This document shows positions 32,930-45,598 of a DNA stretch of 64,000 nucleotides, piece by piece. A model generated the notes under the pieces. It saw only the letters and a program-made list of their open reading frames with translations. It had not been told where the DNA came from and did not search any database. The DNA is from Beverwykella pulmonaria. Lineage: Eukaryota > Ascomycota > Dothideomycetes > Pleosporales > Melanommataceae. The stretch lies in contig BCHH01000003.1 of NCBI GenBank assembly GCA_001599595.1, forward strand, positions 3,965,224 through 4,029,223, read 5' to 3'. Each line of letters starts with the position of its first letter. Position 1 is the first letter of the stretch. The position numbers were made by a program, and so were the translations under genes.

Positions 32930-34358
32930 CTGTCTGGTAGTTGATCGCAACGAGTGCATGTTCGCGAGTCCTCCTAGCCATTCCTCTTCGAAGCATGAGT
33001 ACAGGTCAGCGTATACTATGCCTTTGGTTAAACACCATATGCTGGACACAACCCGTTCTTACTAGCTGCTTTGGTCTAGCTGTACGCTCTCGTGGCGGAC
33101 GCTGTGGTTCGGCGGTCATATGTAGATATCTGCTAGAACGGTTGCAGGAACGGGGAGGATCGGAGAGGAGGGATCGGGGATCGGAGTAGGGAGGATTTGA
33201 GCGTGGTGCGAAGACGGGAGCATGATAAGTAGGCAGATGTGGAAAGTGGGTTGGTGTATAGTGTCGCTGGGGAGGAGTCTAGGACTGATGCGTTAATTGC
33301 AGGCGTTTCGTAGCCCTTCTCTCTTTCGATATTAATAAGTGGAGAGCGACCTAGTCCTTGTGCGTGGAGTGAACTACTGTTTGTACGTGCTAAGCTGGGT
33401 TATCTCACTTCGCATGTGCATGGCCTGCTGCCGGCACGGGCGAGATCAGATTTAGAAGGTGTATATATAAACAGACAGGGGATCGTGGAGTTGTCATGGA
33501 CGTCTTCCATGCCGGAAGATATGTGAATTGTCCACACGAGGGCTGGACCTGATACATGACATCTGTCACCACCACACTTGACAGCTGTCAACCACCATCC
33601 ATCCACCCACCCTCTCTTCACTATCCCCAAAATGCCATTGAGTCACCACCTTTCCCCTGTCCACGGCCCACAGCTCACGGTCTTCCTTTGGTATCCATTT
33701 CCGCTTTTCAAAGTAAACTCTAACCCTGCCCTCCAATCTGCGAATACTACCGTAATCGATCCACTGTTGATGGTTCGCCAAGAAGGTGACACACTAGAGC
33801 TAAAGAAGAAGGTTGAAGATTGAAACTCTATACCCAAGCCTCACCAAGCCCCATCAAGCGTCAGCGCCTTGCTTGGGCGCTATTGGAAACATCAGAAGAA
33901 ACCAAATTTGTTAGATTGTCAAGGTTCAATTCAAAAAATGGGTGGCGTAGTGTAGTGGAATCTTCCATCCATTTCATTTTTCCCCGCGCGCCACAAGTGT
34001 ATCAGAAGACCTATCAACCCAAACCATAGCAACGGCAAACCCCGCGAATAGTCGATCAATCATGGAAATCACATCGATCCGAAACCCCATGCTTTTCCGG
34101 TCCAATCCCATGTTCGCCACATCCGGCTCGGTCTAGCTCGTTCCGTCCCGCTCGCGCTACACATTTATCTGACAATGAACCTCCCACCCGCGTATCCAGA
34201 CCTTCTATATTCCATCCAGACCATGTCTCATGAATCATCCACATTTCTCATTACATATCTCGAAGATCGTGTAAAGTTTAATATCGTACATCTTCCACTT
34301 TCCCTCCCCTAGCTACGCATCGGCGGAGCTCGCCGCTCTCCGCCTCTTCCCTACCCCC
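32930..34358. other. convergent 3' region, nothing recognised
   Basis: 1.4 kb between the JmjC stop and the stop of the Zn2Cys6 gene. I see no repeat, tRNA or credible ORF. Confidence 0.55.
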
Positions 34359-37300
34359 CTACACGCCCCCACTCCCATTTGGCCCAAAGAAAAACCCATC
34401 AAAGAGATCAAACCCGTTCCCATCACTCCAATCATGCGTGCCGTCCCCAAACCCCATGCCGAAGCCCAAATCCTGCAATCCCCCTGCTGCATCACTATTC
34501 GCATTTAGATTGTTCGCCCCCTGGACCGGAAAACTGTCGAGAAAATCCAGGTCCGAAAACCCCAAGTCAGGGAAGGTAGATGTGATGTTCTGCGCGAAAT
34601 TGTTGTAAGGTAGTTGGTTGGAGATTTGGAATGGGGAGGTCATGGGGGCGGGCGGGGAGAGGGTGGGAGGCGCCGATGTCGAGTATTGTTGTGGCGAGGG
34701 TATGGTTTGCGGGGGCCGGAGATTGGGGTCGAAGGCGAAGCTTTGGGGTTGGTTTTGTAGACGTGGGGAGATTTTAAGGTCGGAGGTGAAATGTTGGGGT
34801 TCTTGTTTTATTGGCTGTGGCGGTGGTGGTGGTGGACGCATACTGCTCAGTTGGTTTGAGATACGACTGAATGACCGCTTGTCTGTTTCGTCGTCCGAAA
34901 ATAGGTCGCGCAGGTTCATATCGAACCTTGGAGTCTGTTTTCTGGCTTGTTGGAAGTAGCTGTTATTCGCCGGGAAGCCTGTCATTTCAGTGTCTGACCG
35001 TGCATCTGCGTCAGACGTCGAAGTGTAGGTCGTACTAGGGGAGTACGACTTTTGCGTGGGAGCATATTGTTGTTGCATCCCACGGAGGGCGTCAGGTCCA
35101 AAGCCTGTTGTCGACATGCACATTTGAATGGTTGCTTTACTCATCCGGTCGAAGGCGTCACGACAGGCTTCTGCTGGTGGACATTTTTCGATCAAGTCGC
35201 CTAGCACGGACGTCGCGGCTAGAACAGTAAAGTCGACATCGTCAAGAGACTAGTAAAAGTTAGACCATGGAGAGGAATATCGAGGTGGTGTTCCAATGTG
35301 GCATAAGTCGATAAAAGAGCTGAACTTACTAGGAGAGACCGTACGGCAGGCGAATGCCACACAGCATATAGGAATGATATACCTAAATGGAATTAGCGGT
35401 GCGTCTGAGTCTGTAGCCACCGAACTAACCAGCCATGAATAAATGATGTGTTGCGAGAAAGGTATAGTTGACGAGATGCACGCGATGTAGCTGCCGATAT
35501 AACTTTAGAACCTTTTGCCCAGCTTCGGCTACTTTGAGGAAGACGAGCTCTTCATCTTCCCTCTCCTCAACCGTTACCACAGATGGGCTTCTCACATTGC
35601 CATCAGTGTTTCCCAGCTCTTCCATTAAGCCGGATGGAACCACTAAGCTCTGACGGTACAGCATAATAATAGCTTGCCAGTAATTGAGCTCCAGGAACAA
35701 GGGCGAAAATTGTACACCGGCGTCCAGTTGTGTAGGCGCCGAGTCCTTCCATTCGAGCAACCGTCTGTCGATGTCGATCCGCCATGCCCGAAAAGAATCG
35801 AAATTAACTAGGAACGGTGAGGGTAGCTTCGTGTGCATGAAGTCGTTTCCCTGGTTTGCCCCGCTCAACCTGGCTTGCTGCGCCTGGCGATACTGTAAGA
35901 CTTGGAGGATCTCAGATTGTAGAAGCCTTAATCGAAAATAATGGTGTGCGACCACCTTGTACGTCGACTGTTCAGAGTATTCTGGTGGATCAAGGAATCC
36001 CTCTTTTGTGATGAACCGGTCGTCGAGTGTCGAAGGGAATTCGGTTGTGACTACTTGATCGGTGATACCAAACGGTCTCCCCACGCTGGAGGTACAGTTA
36101 GCATGTGTTTCCATTAAGAAAAAAATAAATGGCACTACTAGAGCCCGATTGGAACCTGCAACACCTACTGCCTTATGGCGCCCAAAGTCAGACAAAGAAG
36201 AGGCAAGCGGATCCTTCTTCCTTGCGAGCTGAACTTCCTGGAAGGCAATAGGATGTCGTTGCTTGTACCAAAAAAGGTCCTAGCATTTGCGCAAAGGGCT
36301 TCGTACCATGTGCTCACAAGGCGGTCAAACGAGTAGACACACCACCACAACCGTCGTCGGAGATCGCGGACCCACTGCCTTCGCCCTCTTTCCTTCGCAT
36401 CCACTTTTGCGCCGCTCGCAGCCGTTGATCCATCTCCTTCTGTTTGTTCCAACTTCCCAGTAGTTTGGTCTTCCGATCCTGAACCATCGATTCCCACACC
36501 ATCCTCGTAGTGTAACCCTAGATCAACGCCTAAACGGACAGCAACGCCCACGATGTACCACAACCCGGGTGCAACAGGTCTCAACAAAGCGAACCCTGCT
36601 AGTAGCAAAACAGCCTGTAGCTCTTCTAGACCCCCACCGAAGCCGTCTGGGCTAGCGGGTGTGGATCCAAGAAAGTTTTCTAGATGGATAATTGCAGACG
36701 CGTGATACTCTTCAGGTTGATGCTGTTGGCCTGCGAGTCGCCGCTTCTTGCTGCTCGGTGGAGAAGATCGTGATTTCGTTGGGGAGCTGTCCGAAGTCGG
36801 AGAATCACCAGAATCTGAGCTCCCCATGATGATGCCAGCGCCAATAGCAAAAACGATGTTGAGCATATACGACTCTCGTGATGTCCTGTGCCGCTCGCCT
36901 GACGTGTAGACCCGCTCAAACATCTCCATGAAATCGCCGCGGTGCAAAATGGGGATCTGCGGATTCGCATGTTCAAAGTACAGCTCAACAAGGCGGGACC
37001 CCAACTCGCGGTCGGGGAAGGGAGCTTGGCGGATGGCAGGCTTTGTATGTAGCCCGAAGAAGGAGTCTCTCATAGAGGTGCCACCGTCTGCGACGGTACT
37101 TGCAACATTGCTAGTCAACGACTTCCCCCCGCGCACACTCCCACGCTCTGATGACGAGCCCGACACCGAGCTCTTGACGGCAGCAAACACAACTCTTGCA
37201 AACGATATTCCCGATGTAGATCCTAGGAACCGCGGGTCGCTGGCGCCCTGGACAGAGACCATCCCGATGTTGGACACCAGCTTCGTGAGCTTCTCGCGGT

Positions 37301-37793
37301 CGTACTTCTCGCTCTCTTCCTTGGACGGACCGCTCGGGGGCGGTTTGGCGGCGCCATTGCGAGGCTGGAGAGCGCCGCCAGTAGCCGCGGACGCTGGCCT
37401 GTTCTCAGCGGAGCCGTTGGTGGGCTGTTCGAAGCTCGGATTGAAGTCTTCGGCGGGGGAAAATGGGATGGAGTTCTTCTGGAGGAGCGATTCCAGATGC
37501 GCGACGCGCGTCTCGAGATAGTAGACGTAGCTTCGCGGTATCTGCCTCTTGGTAATGGGGTCGTATCCAACACACTTGACGCTGGCCTTATCGCAGGATG
37601 CGCACGAGGGGAGGCGCTGGTCGCATCTGTTTTTGCGCAGACGGCAGCGGTTGCAGGCGCTCACATTGCGGAACGACGAGGCGGACGAGTTTGAGTTCGA
37701 CGTGGCCGATGTGGTGGGCGACGCAGGCTTTGCGAGGGCGACATCCTGCGGAGAGCTGCCGTCGCCCTCTTCATGAGTTCGCTTGAGACTCAT
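34359..37793 (-). CDS. Zn2Cys6 transcription factor with fungal-specific regulatory domain
   Basis: Exons 37793-36307, 36085-35430, 35382-35330 and 35249-34359 give 1028 aa. I chose the ATG at 37793 (MSLKRTHEEG), just upstream of the zinc cluster, although the frame stays open further upstream. The zinc cluster CX2CX6CX6CX2CX6C spans about residues 47-74. It is followed by the linker YDPITKRQIPRSYVYYLE and a coiled coil (LETRVAHLESLLQ). A fungal_trans middle homology region follows, including WWCVYSFDRLVST joined to CVGRPFGITDQV across the first intron. The C-terminus is Pro/Gln/Asn-rich and ends in an acidic-aromatic stretch (DLGFSDLDFLDSFP), a likely activation region. The first intron is long (221 nt) for this gene set. 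The target pathway is unknown. Confidence 0.92.
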
Positions 37794-39117
37794 GGGTGGA
37801 CTGTGGGTATCGGAGCATGGAGGCGCATGGGGACGGCGACGGTTGCAGGGCAGGGCTGGCGCTCGCGGATTCGGCGCGTCTGCGGTGCACGAGGTCAAAC
37901 AAACAAGCGGTGGTCGAGCTTCCCCCGCACAGCTCTGAGATCGGATCCCGGTGGGAGTAAGCGACGAGGCGTGGAGGAGCAGGACATGGTTGGCGTCCAA
38001 AAGCAACAGCTTGGAGAGGGGCTAGCGAGCAAGGCTGTATCTCTCTTATCAGGGCCCGATGCGCTGTGCTAGGCCTCGGTTGGTGGTGGTGGTGGGGAAA
38101 CTCCGAGCCTGCGTGGGCCGCAGAGTGGGCGTGTGCGTGCGTACATTATGTATGTACCGCAGGTGATGCCTCTTTACCCGGGGGCACATCACATCTCACA
38201 TCTCACAGCAAGGCCAGCCTCTTGCTGGAGGGAACGAACAAGTGAGGGGTAGACTCTGGGGGAATACGATAGGTGCTGCACTGGGCCATACTACAGCACA
38301 TATGCCATTTTGGCAGACGCAGCAGGCTTTTGCCGGCTGCCTAGATTCAACTCCTAAACTACCACCAGTATGTACCGGTCATTCAATCGACCCGCTGACA
38401 GCCGCGCAGTGTCATTGCCTGCATGAACCCTGTGTCAATTCACAACCATCCTTCGATGTAAGTGCGAGCAGGATCGTGGAGAACCCCGTGGAGGACCGCA
38501 TGGCCCCCCCCACGACCCAGGCACGTGCTGCTCGCCGTCTGCGCCTCAGCACGCACGCCTCACGCATGCTCAGCACACCGATCAGGATAATAATGCAGAG
38601 CGGAAGGGATGCGGTTCTGCCCTTCCCTTCCCTCCCGAGCCTTCCAGTGCCCTGTTCCAGTCTGACGTTGCTCTATATGCCCTCTTTGGCGAGCGCCGTT
38701 GTCCGTCAGACTGCAAGCCGAGTCAGAAGATTCACTGTGCTGTGCCGGTTTCAATATTAAAAGATCTTATTGCATGCGCATAACTGTTCTAAGGTACTGC
38801 AAAGGAAAAGGCTAGCTAGTACTATACTGGGTATTATCTTTTGAACCAACGCCGAATCATGTTTATCCAGGCACCGTCAAAGAAACGTAGAAAAAATGCT
38901 GGCTCCCAAAAAGCCGCCCAAATATCATGTCCAAATAGAAAATTCCCCATCTGAGTGCGCCAGGCGAAATGCTAGTCCCGACAAAGCCAATAACGATTGA
39001 CCGATGTCTATAATGCTCTTCCCATTGGTTGCCCCAGAAAACTCCAATATTCTTTTTTTTTCGAAATGTCCAATGCTGAAATCCTTCGACACCGTGTCAT
39101 CATCCTAAACTCGTGTC
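37794..39117. other. intergenic, nothing recognised
   Basis: 1.3 kb that includes the promoter of the Zn2Cys6 gene. An open frame at 38242-38760 (plus) has no family features. Confidence 0.55.
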
Positions 39118-41077
39118 TTATTTTTTGAGCACCGTCTCGACCGCCTCCTCAGGTGTGAGCGTGATGACGGACGCTGCGTCTGAGTCAGGGCCAGCCAACG
39201 CCTCGGCCAATGTGTTCCCAAGGCAGGTTTCTTCGTCTTCGTCGATACCCCGGAACCCTGGGCGCCTTCGCTCTTCTTTCATAAGACAACCTGGGATCCA
39301 TCCAATTGCGGCAATACCGGCACAAGTCCACCATGCGAGGCCTGACATTCCGAGCCCAGTGCCGAAAGTATCCATGGCACCTGATACGGTGGGTCCAAAA
39401 CCCCTGCAAATACTGGCCGAGGATGCTGCTGCGCCATTTAAGGTACCTAGGACTTTCTTAGAGGGAGCTGCGTTTGCAAGCATTATGGCCAGAGAAGGGT
39501 ACGATAGTGACTGGGCTGTGACTTTCCAGATCAGCAATGTGATAATGCCTGGGATGCGGAGGCTTTCGGGTAGCAGAGCAAGATATGGCGCCACGAGATA
39601 GAGGAATGGGTACAAGGCGATAGTGATCCAAAAGGTGTGTAAACTGCCGAGCTTCTTGCTGGCCCACGGGAAGACGACAACTTGGGCGAACATCTGGAGG
39701 CCGCCCTGGACTGCTAGAAGACCACCAATCTGTTGTGTCGTGAAATGAAAACCGCCAGTGAACTGAAAGGGTAGGTGTGGTGCATCACTGGATTCTGGTC
39801 GGGACATTAAAATCGGTAATAGTTGCTCTAGTGAAATCGTATGGCTGCAGCCTTGATAAGCAATTGGTCGGCTGAGGGTAGTTAGTACTTACAAGGCCAG
39901 AATACCATAACCAACAATGCTCAAGCAAACCTGTTTCGTAAAGGCTTCGCGGATTTTGGGGGCAGCTTTGACATCCTCGTCCAGAGAGTATGGTGGCGGT
40001 TCAGCAATAGAAGTCCGAGAACTGCAAAGTGTAGGGGAGACGTCAGTGCTCCGGTACACCCGGGGCCCATGGGCATCAAGCATGGATCTCATCTCGTCCA
40101 AAGATCCATCCTTGTCAGTCAAGGGTGCGTCGACCTCTCTTCTCCACATTTTGCTGAGCATCCATTGCCCAAGTTCGCGACCACGGTCTCGGTCGAGCTT
40201 CCTGTCCTCATGTGTCTCTTCGAGAAATAATATTCCGATTGCAAGTCCGAAAATAACGACCGCAGCGCAGATCAAGTTCGGAAGAAGGTACGGATACGTT
40301 TGGAAGATGGTATCTTTGAAAATGGAGGGGTATGCGTGGGCGGGTCGTGCGAGCACTCCGCCGAGAGAAGCGCCGATAATGGTACTACATGAGGTCAATA
40401 GGCTGTAAAAATGAAGGGGAGCCATTCGGCAGAAAACGTACCCAAGACACCACACGAATGGCATAATGGAATAGGCCCGAGCTAAATAGTCAGCGTTATG
40501 TTTTGTGGTTCAGATCTACGAGAACCTTACGCTGGTGCGCCTCTACTGTGATCAGCTCTGCAACCGTGGTTTGAAGGACACCGATGTTTCTGCAAAGAGT
40601 TTTAGCGAAAGTTACCACAATGCTACCACAAATGACCTTACCCATTGAGCAATCCCCCAAGCGCTCTGGCAAATAAGGCCACTGGTAGGCTTCGTGCGAA
40701 TCCAAAGAGCAGCATGCTCAACCCTGTGCCGAAAAGACCTCCCAGCAGCACCTTCTTGCGCCCAACCTTATCGCTCAGACGACCCCAGAACACACCACTG
40801 ACACACTCTGCAAATGCAAATGCAGAAGTCACCATGCCGACGTACATGGAAATCTGGGCTGCGTCGTCGGCGATTCCGAAGTCTTCAACCATGAAGTAGG
40901 CGTAGGGAAATATGGACATGAACGCAATTGGCTCGCATATGCGGCAGAGGGCTACAATGAATTAGCTCGATCAATTGCGACGCACACGACCAGAAACTCA
41001 CCCAGTATGGCCATCTGTCTTGTGGGAAAGGGTGTTTTGTCCCTCCGTAGGGCAGCTGCCCCGCCATGGCGAGCCAT
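39118..41077 (-). CDS. major facilitator superfamily transporter (DHA1 / ZIF-like)
   Basis: Six exons (41077-41002, 40951-40642, 40589-40531, 40481-40442, 40384-39893, 39844-39118) give 567 aa. The N-terminus has RICEPIAFMSIFPYAYFM, typical of the YCR023c/zinc-induced-facilitator-like branch. The MFS loop 2-3 signature is GRLSDKVGRKKVLLGG, and loop 4-5 is GGLLNGNIGVLQTTVAEL then HQPRAYSIMPFVWCLG. A long cytosolic loop lies between the two six-helix halves. About twelve membrane segments in total. A plasma-membrane or vacuolar proton antiporter is likely; the substrate is not predictable. Confidence 0.92.
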
Positions 41078-44000
41078 TGTGTGGTGTAATATGGGTGCGG
41101 AGAACAGAGCTAGCCAATGAGGTGTGAGGCGCTGCACAGTAAGCTACGAGTTTGAATGGGAGAGAGGGAAGAAGTATTGTCGAAGTAAGCAGTACATATG
41201 TGTATCTGCGTCCGAACAGACCACAGTCACCAGGGTTTTAAGGGGAGGATCAGTTTGATATCGGCGCGAGCGTCACAAGATATAAGGGAAGAGCAAGATT
41301 TAAGTGGCGTCCTGAAAGCGGATAGCCTGCTGCGAGGGACAAGGATGGCAGCCGCGGGGAGGAAACGGAGACGCAGGCGCAGGCGGTGATTGCTGTGGAT
41401 GCGGATACGTCGTAGTGGGCGGATAGGGACTGCCTGCGGAAGGACCAGCACTGTGAAAAGGACCCACGATGCCACGGCTGCGACAAAGCGGGCACATGGT
41501 GCTAGTGACAAGCGACCAAGAACCGGCAACTGCTGTGCTGGCGGTCCTCCACCTGGTTGCATGGCACCTGTGGCTCCGAGGCGGTTGGATGTGAAGGGAA
41601 GCTGTGCGCCCGACCAGACCAGAGAACCAGCACTGTGACGGCAGCCCCTGAGCGAAGGCCAGGGCCGTAGAAGCTTCTGCGCCAGCCAGGGCCGCAAGGC
41701 GCCTGAACAAATAAGGGCAACCATGGCATTGGGCGTACAAGAAGCAGCCGAGTAAGGCGGACCGGGGCAGCGTGAGGGAGCGTTGAAGGAGGATGTGCCA
41801 TGACTAGTCTCTCGCGAGAAGATCACCGCGCACGTCCCGGCAAAAGAATGTGGGCACTCCACTAGCCAAACCCGCGGATGCGGACACAGGCACTAGGCTG
41901 CAGGAGGGCCTCTGGGCACCACGCAGCGCCCGGGCCCCCCTTGCCGAGAGCGTGAACGTCGTGTCTCCCAGCGGCGGTCGCAAACGGAGCCGGAAGCATC
42001 TCCAACTTCCCCGGGGGCAAACAAAGGACCGCTGTCCGGTCCCGCGGCAGCCATTCATATTCCATGCCCAGCCCTCGCGCGCTCGAGTCAAGCCGCAGAG
42101 CAATCGTCCCTAGGAAGCGCACGGCAAGCAAATCAGCGCGCCCCGTCATTTGCACATTATCCGCGACTGAGGATAGGCAGCGTGGCTGCATCAAGCAGCC
42201 GCAATTGCTCCGACCAGCCCAAAAGGGCGGTGTATAGCGACAGGGCTCTAGCAAAGCACCAGCACGACGTCCGGGTTCGGCACGCGGCGGTGCGCATATC
42301 CGCGACTCTTCGGCACCTTGCTACCATCTATAGCACCCCATCGTCATGACGAGACAGGTCATCATCAGCAACGCGACTCGCCAGCTCCATCCGCCTGACG
42401 CCTGACGGCGAGCTTGCAGCATGTTTCGTGTCCTCAACAAGTCCTATTTGCTGCCCCAGGCATTGTCATTCGATTCATTGTACCGTCCTGGTCAGCGTGG
42501 TTTCGCTGCGTCCAACAGGGCGGCCTTGTCATGGGCTGTCGTCCATGGGCTCCACCCGAAACGAGAAGGCCATGGCTGTGCCCACGCCGCGGGCTGCATG
42601 GATTTGTCGCCCTCCTCACTCTTCAGTCATCATCACGACAGCAGGGCACCAATTTGAAATGCCCCATCCAGGGCCGCGGCCCTCGCATCAGCTGATGCTA
42701 CGCCGCGCCTGTTGATAGCGACACCAAAGGCCTTGCTGGCAACGACTCATCGTCTGCTCGCCGTCCTCCTCCTGGTGGGGCCGGCTGCGATTCCGTCGCG
42801 TGTCGCAAGCTGAGCTGTCGCAGTCGACGATAGTTTGCGCGGCGCGCTGATCAGAAAGCGGTAAGCATAACGGTCGTTTCGATGCAAGCGTGCCCAGGGA
42901 GCAGCACGTCGCGGCGGTGTGGGCATAAGGCTGGGTATTGCAGCCATTGGTCAGGGTGGCTTGCATTTCCCACGCGAGATTGACGATGGACAGGGGCAAG
43001 AGAAGACTTTGAGACGGCCAGTCTTCTTAGTGGCTTCTGGTCTCGAAACCACAACGCTAGGCCAATGGCCCGCGGCCTCCTGATTGATCCAGGCGAATCC
43101 TCCGATGAGGGGCCACTAACCTTAACGCCGCTACTATACTTCGCAAGCTTCATGGACGAGGAGAACTCCATGAAATTGTCTGCGCAAACGGGCGCTGGGG
43201 CCGGGGGGGGGGAGCTCTGGTAAAGCGGCCCCTGTCGGCCCAGCGTTGGTCCGACTTTTGGATTCTGGGAGAGGGCGCAGAAACGAAGTGCCCACGTCGA
43301 GACTCGAACCGCTGACCGCTGACCCGGTAGCATGGTTCGAATCTCTCCGATTGATCTCTGTTCGAACGTCATACCCACCATGCTCCCCGCGCCTTCGCAC
43401 CGCCAGCACCACGTGAGTTAGGCCCTCCCGCGTGCGGCAGCAACCTTCGCATCAGCACGACGATGTCCGCGTTGCGGCGATGCTCGTTTCACGTTGACTA
43501 GAGCCAGAGGATTTTTAGAATGTTGGGGTGTCACGACAGGTGTCGCATCGCTAGAGTCCCGTCCGCTCCACCTCAATGCGTCCCGTAGGTGTGGGAGACA
43601 TTGTTGTACAATATATGGCAGACGCATCCGAGCGTGTCGCGTTGCGAGTAGCACTCCGTCCTGTTCCTTTTTGCGCCCAACTGCAGCCGTTTGGCCAATC
43701 CGCATAGGCGACTACACCACAACCTAGTCCGGGGAAGGGGGAAGAGAGGCTTGGAAACCGGCACTGCATCCATGACTGCAAAATGCGGACTCCAGAGCGC
43801 AGACTACAGAGTGCCGACAAACAAAGTGCAGAGAACAAAGTGCAGACAACAGAGTGCAGACAACAGAGTGCAGACAACAGAGTGCAGACAACAGAGTGCA
43901 GACAACAGACTGCAGAGTGCAGGCGGCTATGCTGGGTCGGAACCTAATCATGGACCATCATGGACGACAATACCCGTAAAATGGGGAAGCAGTTTTCTTC

Positions 44001-44383
44001 AGTACAAGGCGGGTCGATCAATTATCGTGATGCTACGGGAGGCTCTGGTGATTGCATGCGAGGCCGTCTCGACGGGAGAAGCTTCAGAGTCACCACTGTT
44101 GCTCTGCCACGTAAAGATCAGGCCGTTGTCGCAGCACCCACATGGGCCGCGTCTGCGTGCAGAATCCGGTGAGTATGTGAGATGCGAGTGAGATGGAGAT
44201 GAGCGATGCGAGATGAGAAGTTGGTGTTGTGCGTTGCGGTGCAGATGGGCGGTGGACAGAGGAGACGATCATGGCCTGAAGCGGCCTAGCCTTGCTCGAT
44301 CGGCGCGTAGTCACGTCCACTCTGCGTCGTGAGGTCCTCCAACAGTGCCTGCGGCCCCCGCCCACATTTCACCAACGCCCACG
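41078..44383. other. 3.3-kb gene-poor, GC-rich interval
   Basis: Between the MFS start and the UEV gene. Several open frames on both strands overlap one another and reflect GC composition. Only a 14-bp minisatellite (43811-43922) was recognised. Confidence 0.55.
43811..43922. repeat. minisatellite, 14-bp unit, about seven copies
   Basis: The unit gtgcagacaacaga recurs head to tail from about 43826 to 43910, with diverged units at both ends (gtgccgacaaac..., gtgcagagaacaaa and ctgcagagtgcagg). There are no spacers, so it is not CRISPR-like. It lies about 460 bp upstream of the UEV gene start. Confidence 0.9.
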
Positions 44384-45598
44384 ATGCCTCTGCCCAACTC
44401 CTCGCCGGACCTCCCGTCATTTTGGAAGCAGCAGCTTTTGGTTGAGTTGTAGGTCGCGGCGTCGCGTCGCGTCTTGGCTCGGAGGTCTAACTTTTTGCAG
44501 CTCCAGCCTTCGACACGCACAGCTGGATGGCGTTTTCGTGAGCATCACGCCGGGAGACCCTTCGCTGTGGGTAGGCGTTATCTTCGTACGAAAAGGTACT
44601 TCTCTCTGTAGAAGAACTTCCAAGGCGGTGCGCCCTTGCTGGAGTGGCTTGAGCGAGCCAGTTCGAAAAATATCCGCACCTTGATGCCCGTCTGCTGTCC
44701 AAAAATGGCCATATGTTCACACGCGGACAGGTTCCTATGCTCCTGCAGTCCTGCGCTTTCAAGTATCTTTTCCGGCCAACTACCCAACGCTGCCCCCCCT
44801 CGTGACCTTTTCCACCGACGTCTTCCACCCGCTGCTCACGCCACTCACAACGTACACTTACACGACTGGATCGTCAGACACAGATACCGTCAGTGCGACG
44901 GATGAGGAAAGACTTCCCCCCGGGGGCTTCAGTCTTCGACACGGGTTCCCGCAGTGGTTTGGCCGAGCTCGAAGATCTGCAGCGAGCTCCCGCAACGTCA
45001 GCGGATCAGGCGTCGGGAGTCCGACTCAGAGTTCCACGCCTATGATCCCAGAGTCCAAGGACGCCGCAGTAGGCGCTACTGAACTAACCTTGGCTGCCGC
45101 TGCTCCCGGCAAAAAAGCATCCATTGTCACCGTCCTAGAGTATATTCGGTCCACCTTTTGCGAGGAGGCGGTTCTAGACTCAATTCCACTTGAGGCCGCA
45201 GCAAATCCAGGAGCGTACCACGCATGGCGAACGTACCGCGGACTCTCTGTAGAATCTGGCCCCTCATCGTCACACATCCCACCTACTTCTGACTCTCAGC
45301 ACAGTACGACTGGAACTGCGCCTGAAGTCTCTACGCTTGGAAGAAATCGCCGCCCAGGGCAGTGGAACTGGGAAGGCGTCTGGGAGGAGCGTGTGAAGAA
45401 GGCCGTCAAGGCGAGCCTGTCAGAGTCTGTCCTGTTTGGTGGGGGCGCGGGAGAGGACATTGTATGCTACTTTGCGCTTCTGACTGGCGGTGGGCGCTAA
45501 CGTACTTACAGATTCGATTCCGAAATGGAGATGATGAGAGTATGGAGAACATGAAGAAACAGCTTGAAACCGTCATCTCAAGGGCTGGAGAGGCGTAG
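44384..45598 (+). CDS. UEV-type protein (E2 fold without catalytic Cys), AKTIP/FTS-like
   Basis: Exons 44384-44448, 44501-44595, 44731-45461 and 45512-45598 give 325 aa. The start is MPLPNSSPDLPSFWKQQLLV. The E2-fold core reads VFVSITPGDPSLWVGVIFVR, then FQVSFPANYPTLPPLVTFS and DVFHPLL. The position that carries HPN...C in active E2 enzymes lacks the Cys, so it should bind but not transfer ubiquitin. The arrangement resembles AKTIP/FTS, which works with Hook and FHIP in early-endosome transport by dynein (family knowledge; the role here is inferred). A long Ser/Thr-rich insertion separates the core from the C-terminal helices. Confidence 0.85.

Noticed and set aside
38242..38760. 172-aa open frame on the plus strand
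   Set aside because: No domain, signal peptide or codon regularity; it lies in the upstream region of the Zn2Cys6 gene and looks accidental.
41227..42715. Long GC-rich open frames, including a 211-aa minus-strand frame
   Set aside because: Open in many frames at once because stop codons are rare in GC-rich DNA; amino-acid composition is not protein-like.
43280..43350. TTCGAACC/GGTTCGAG motifs resembling tRNA T-arms on both strands
   Set aside because: The five bases on each side of the loops do not pair, and no matching acceptor stem is found, so no tRNA can be folded.
43811..43922. Regular repeats considered as a CRISPR array
   Set aside because: Units are directly adjacent without spacers and the organism is eukaryotic; it is a minisatellite.
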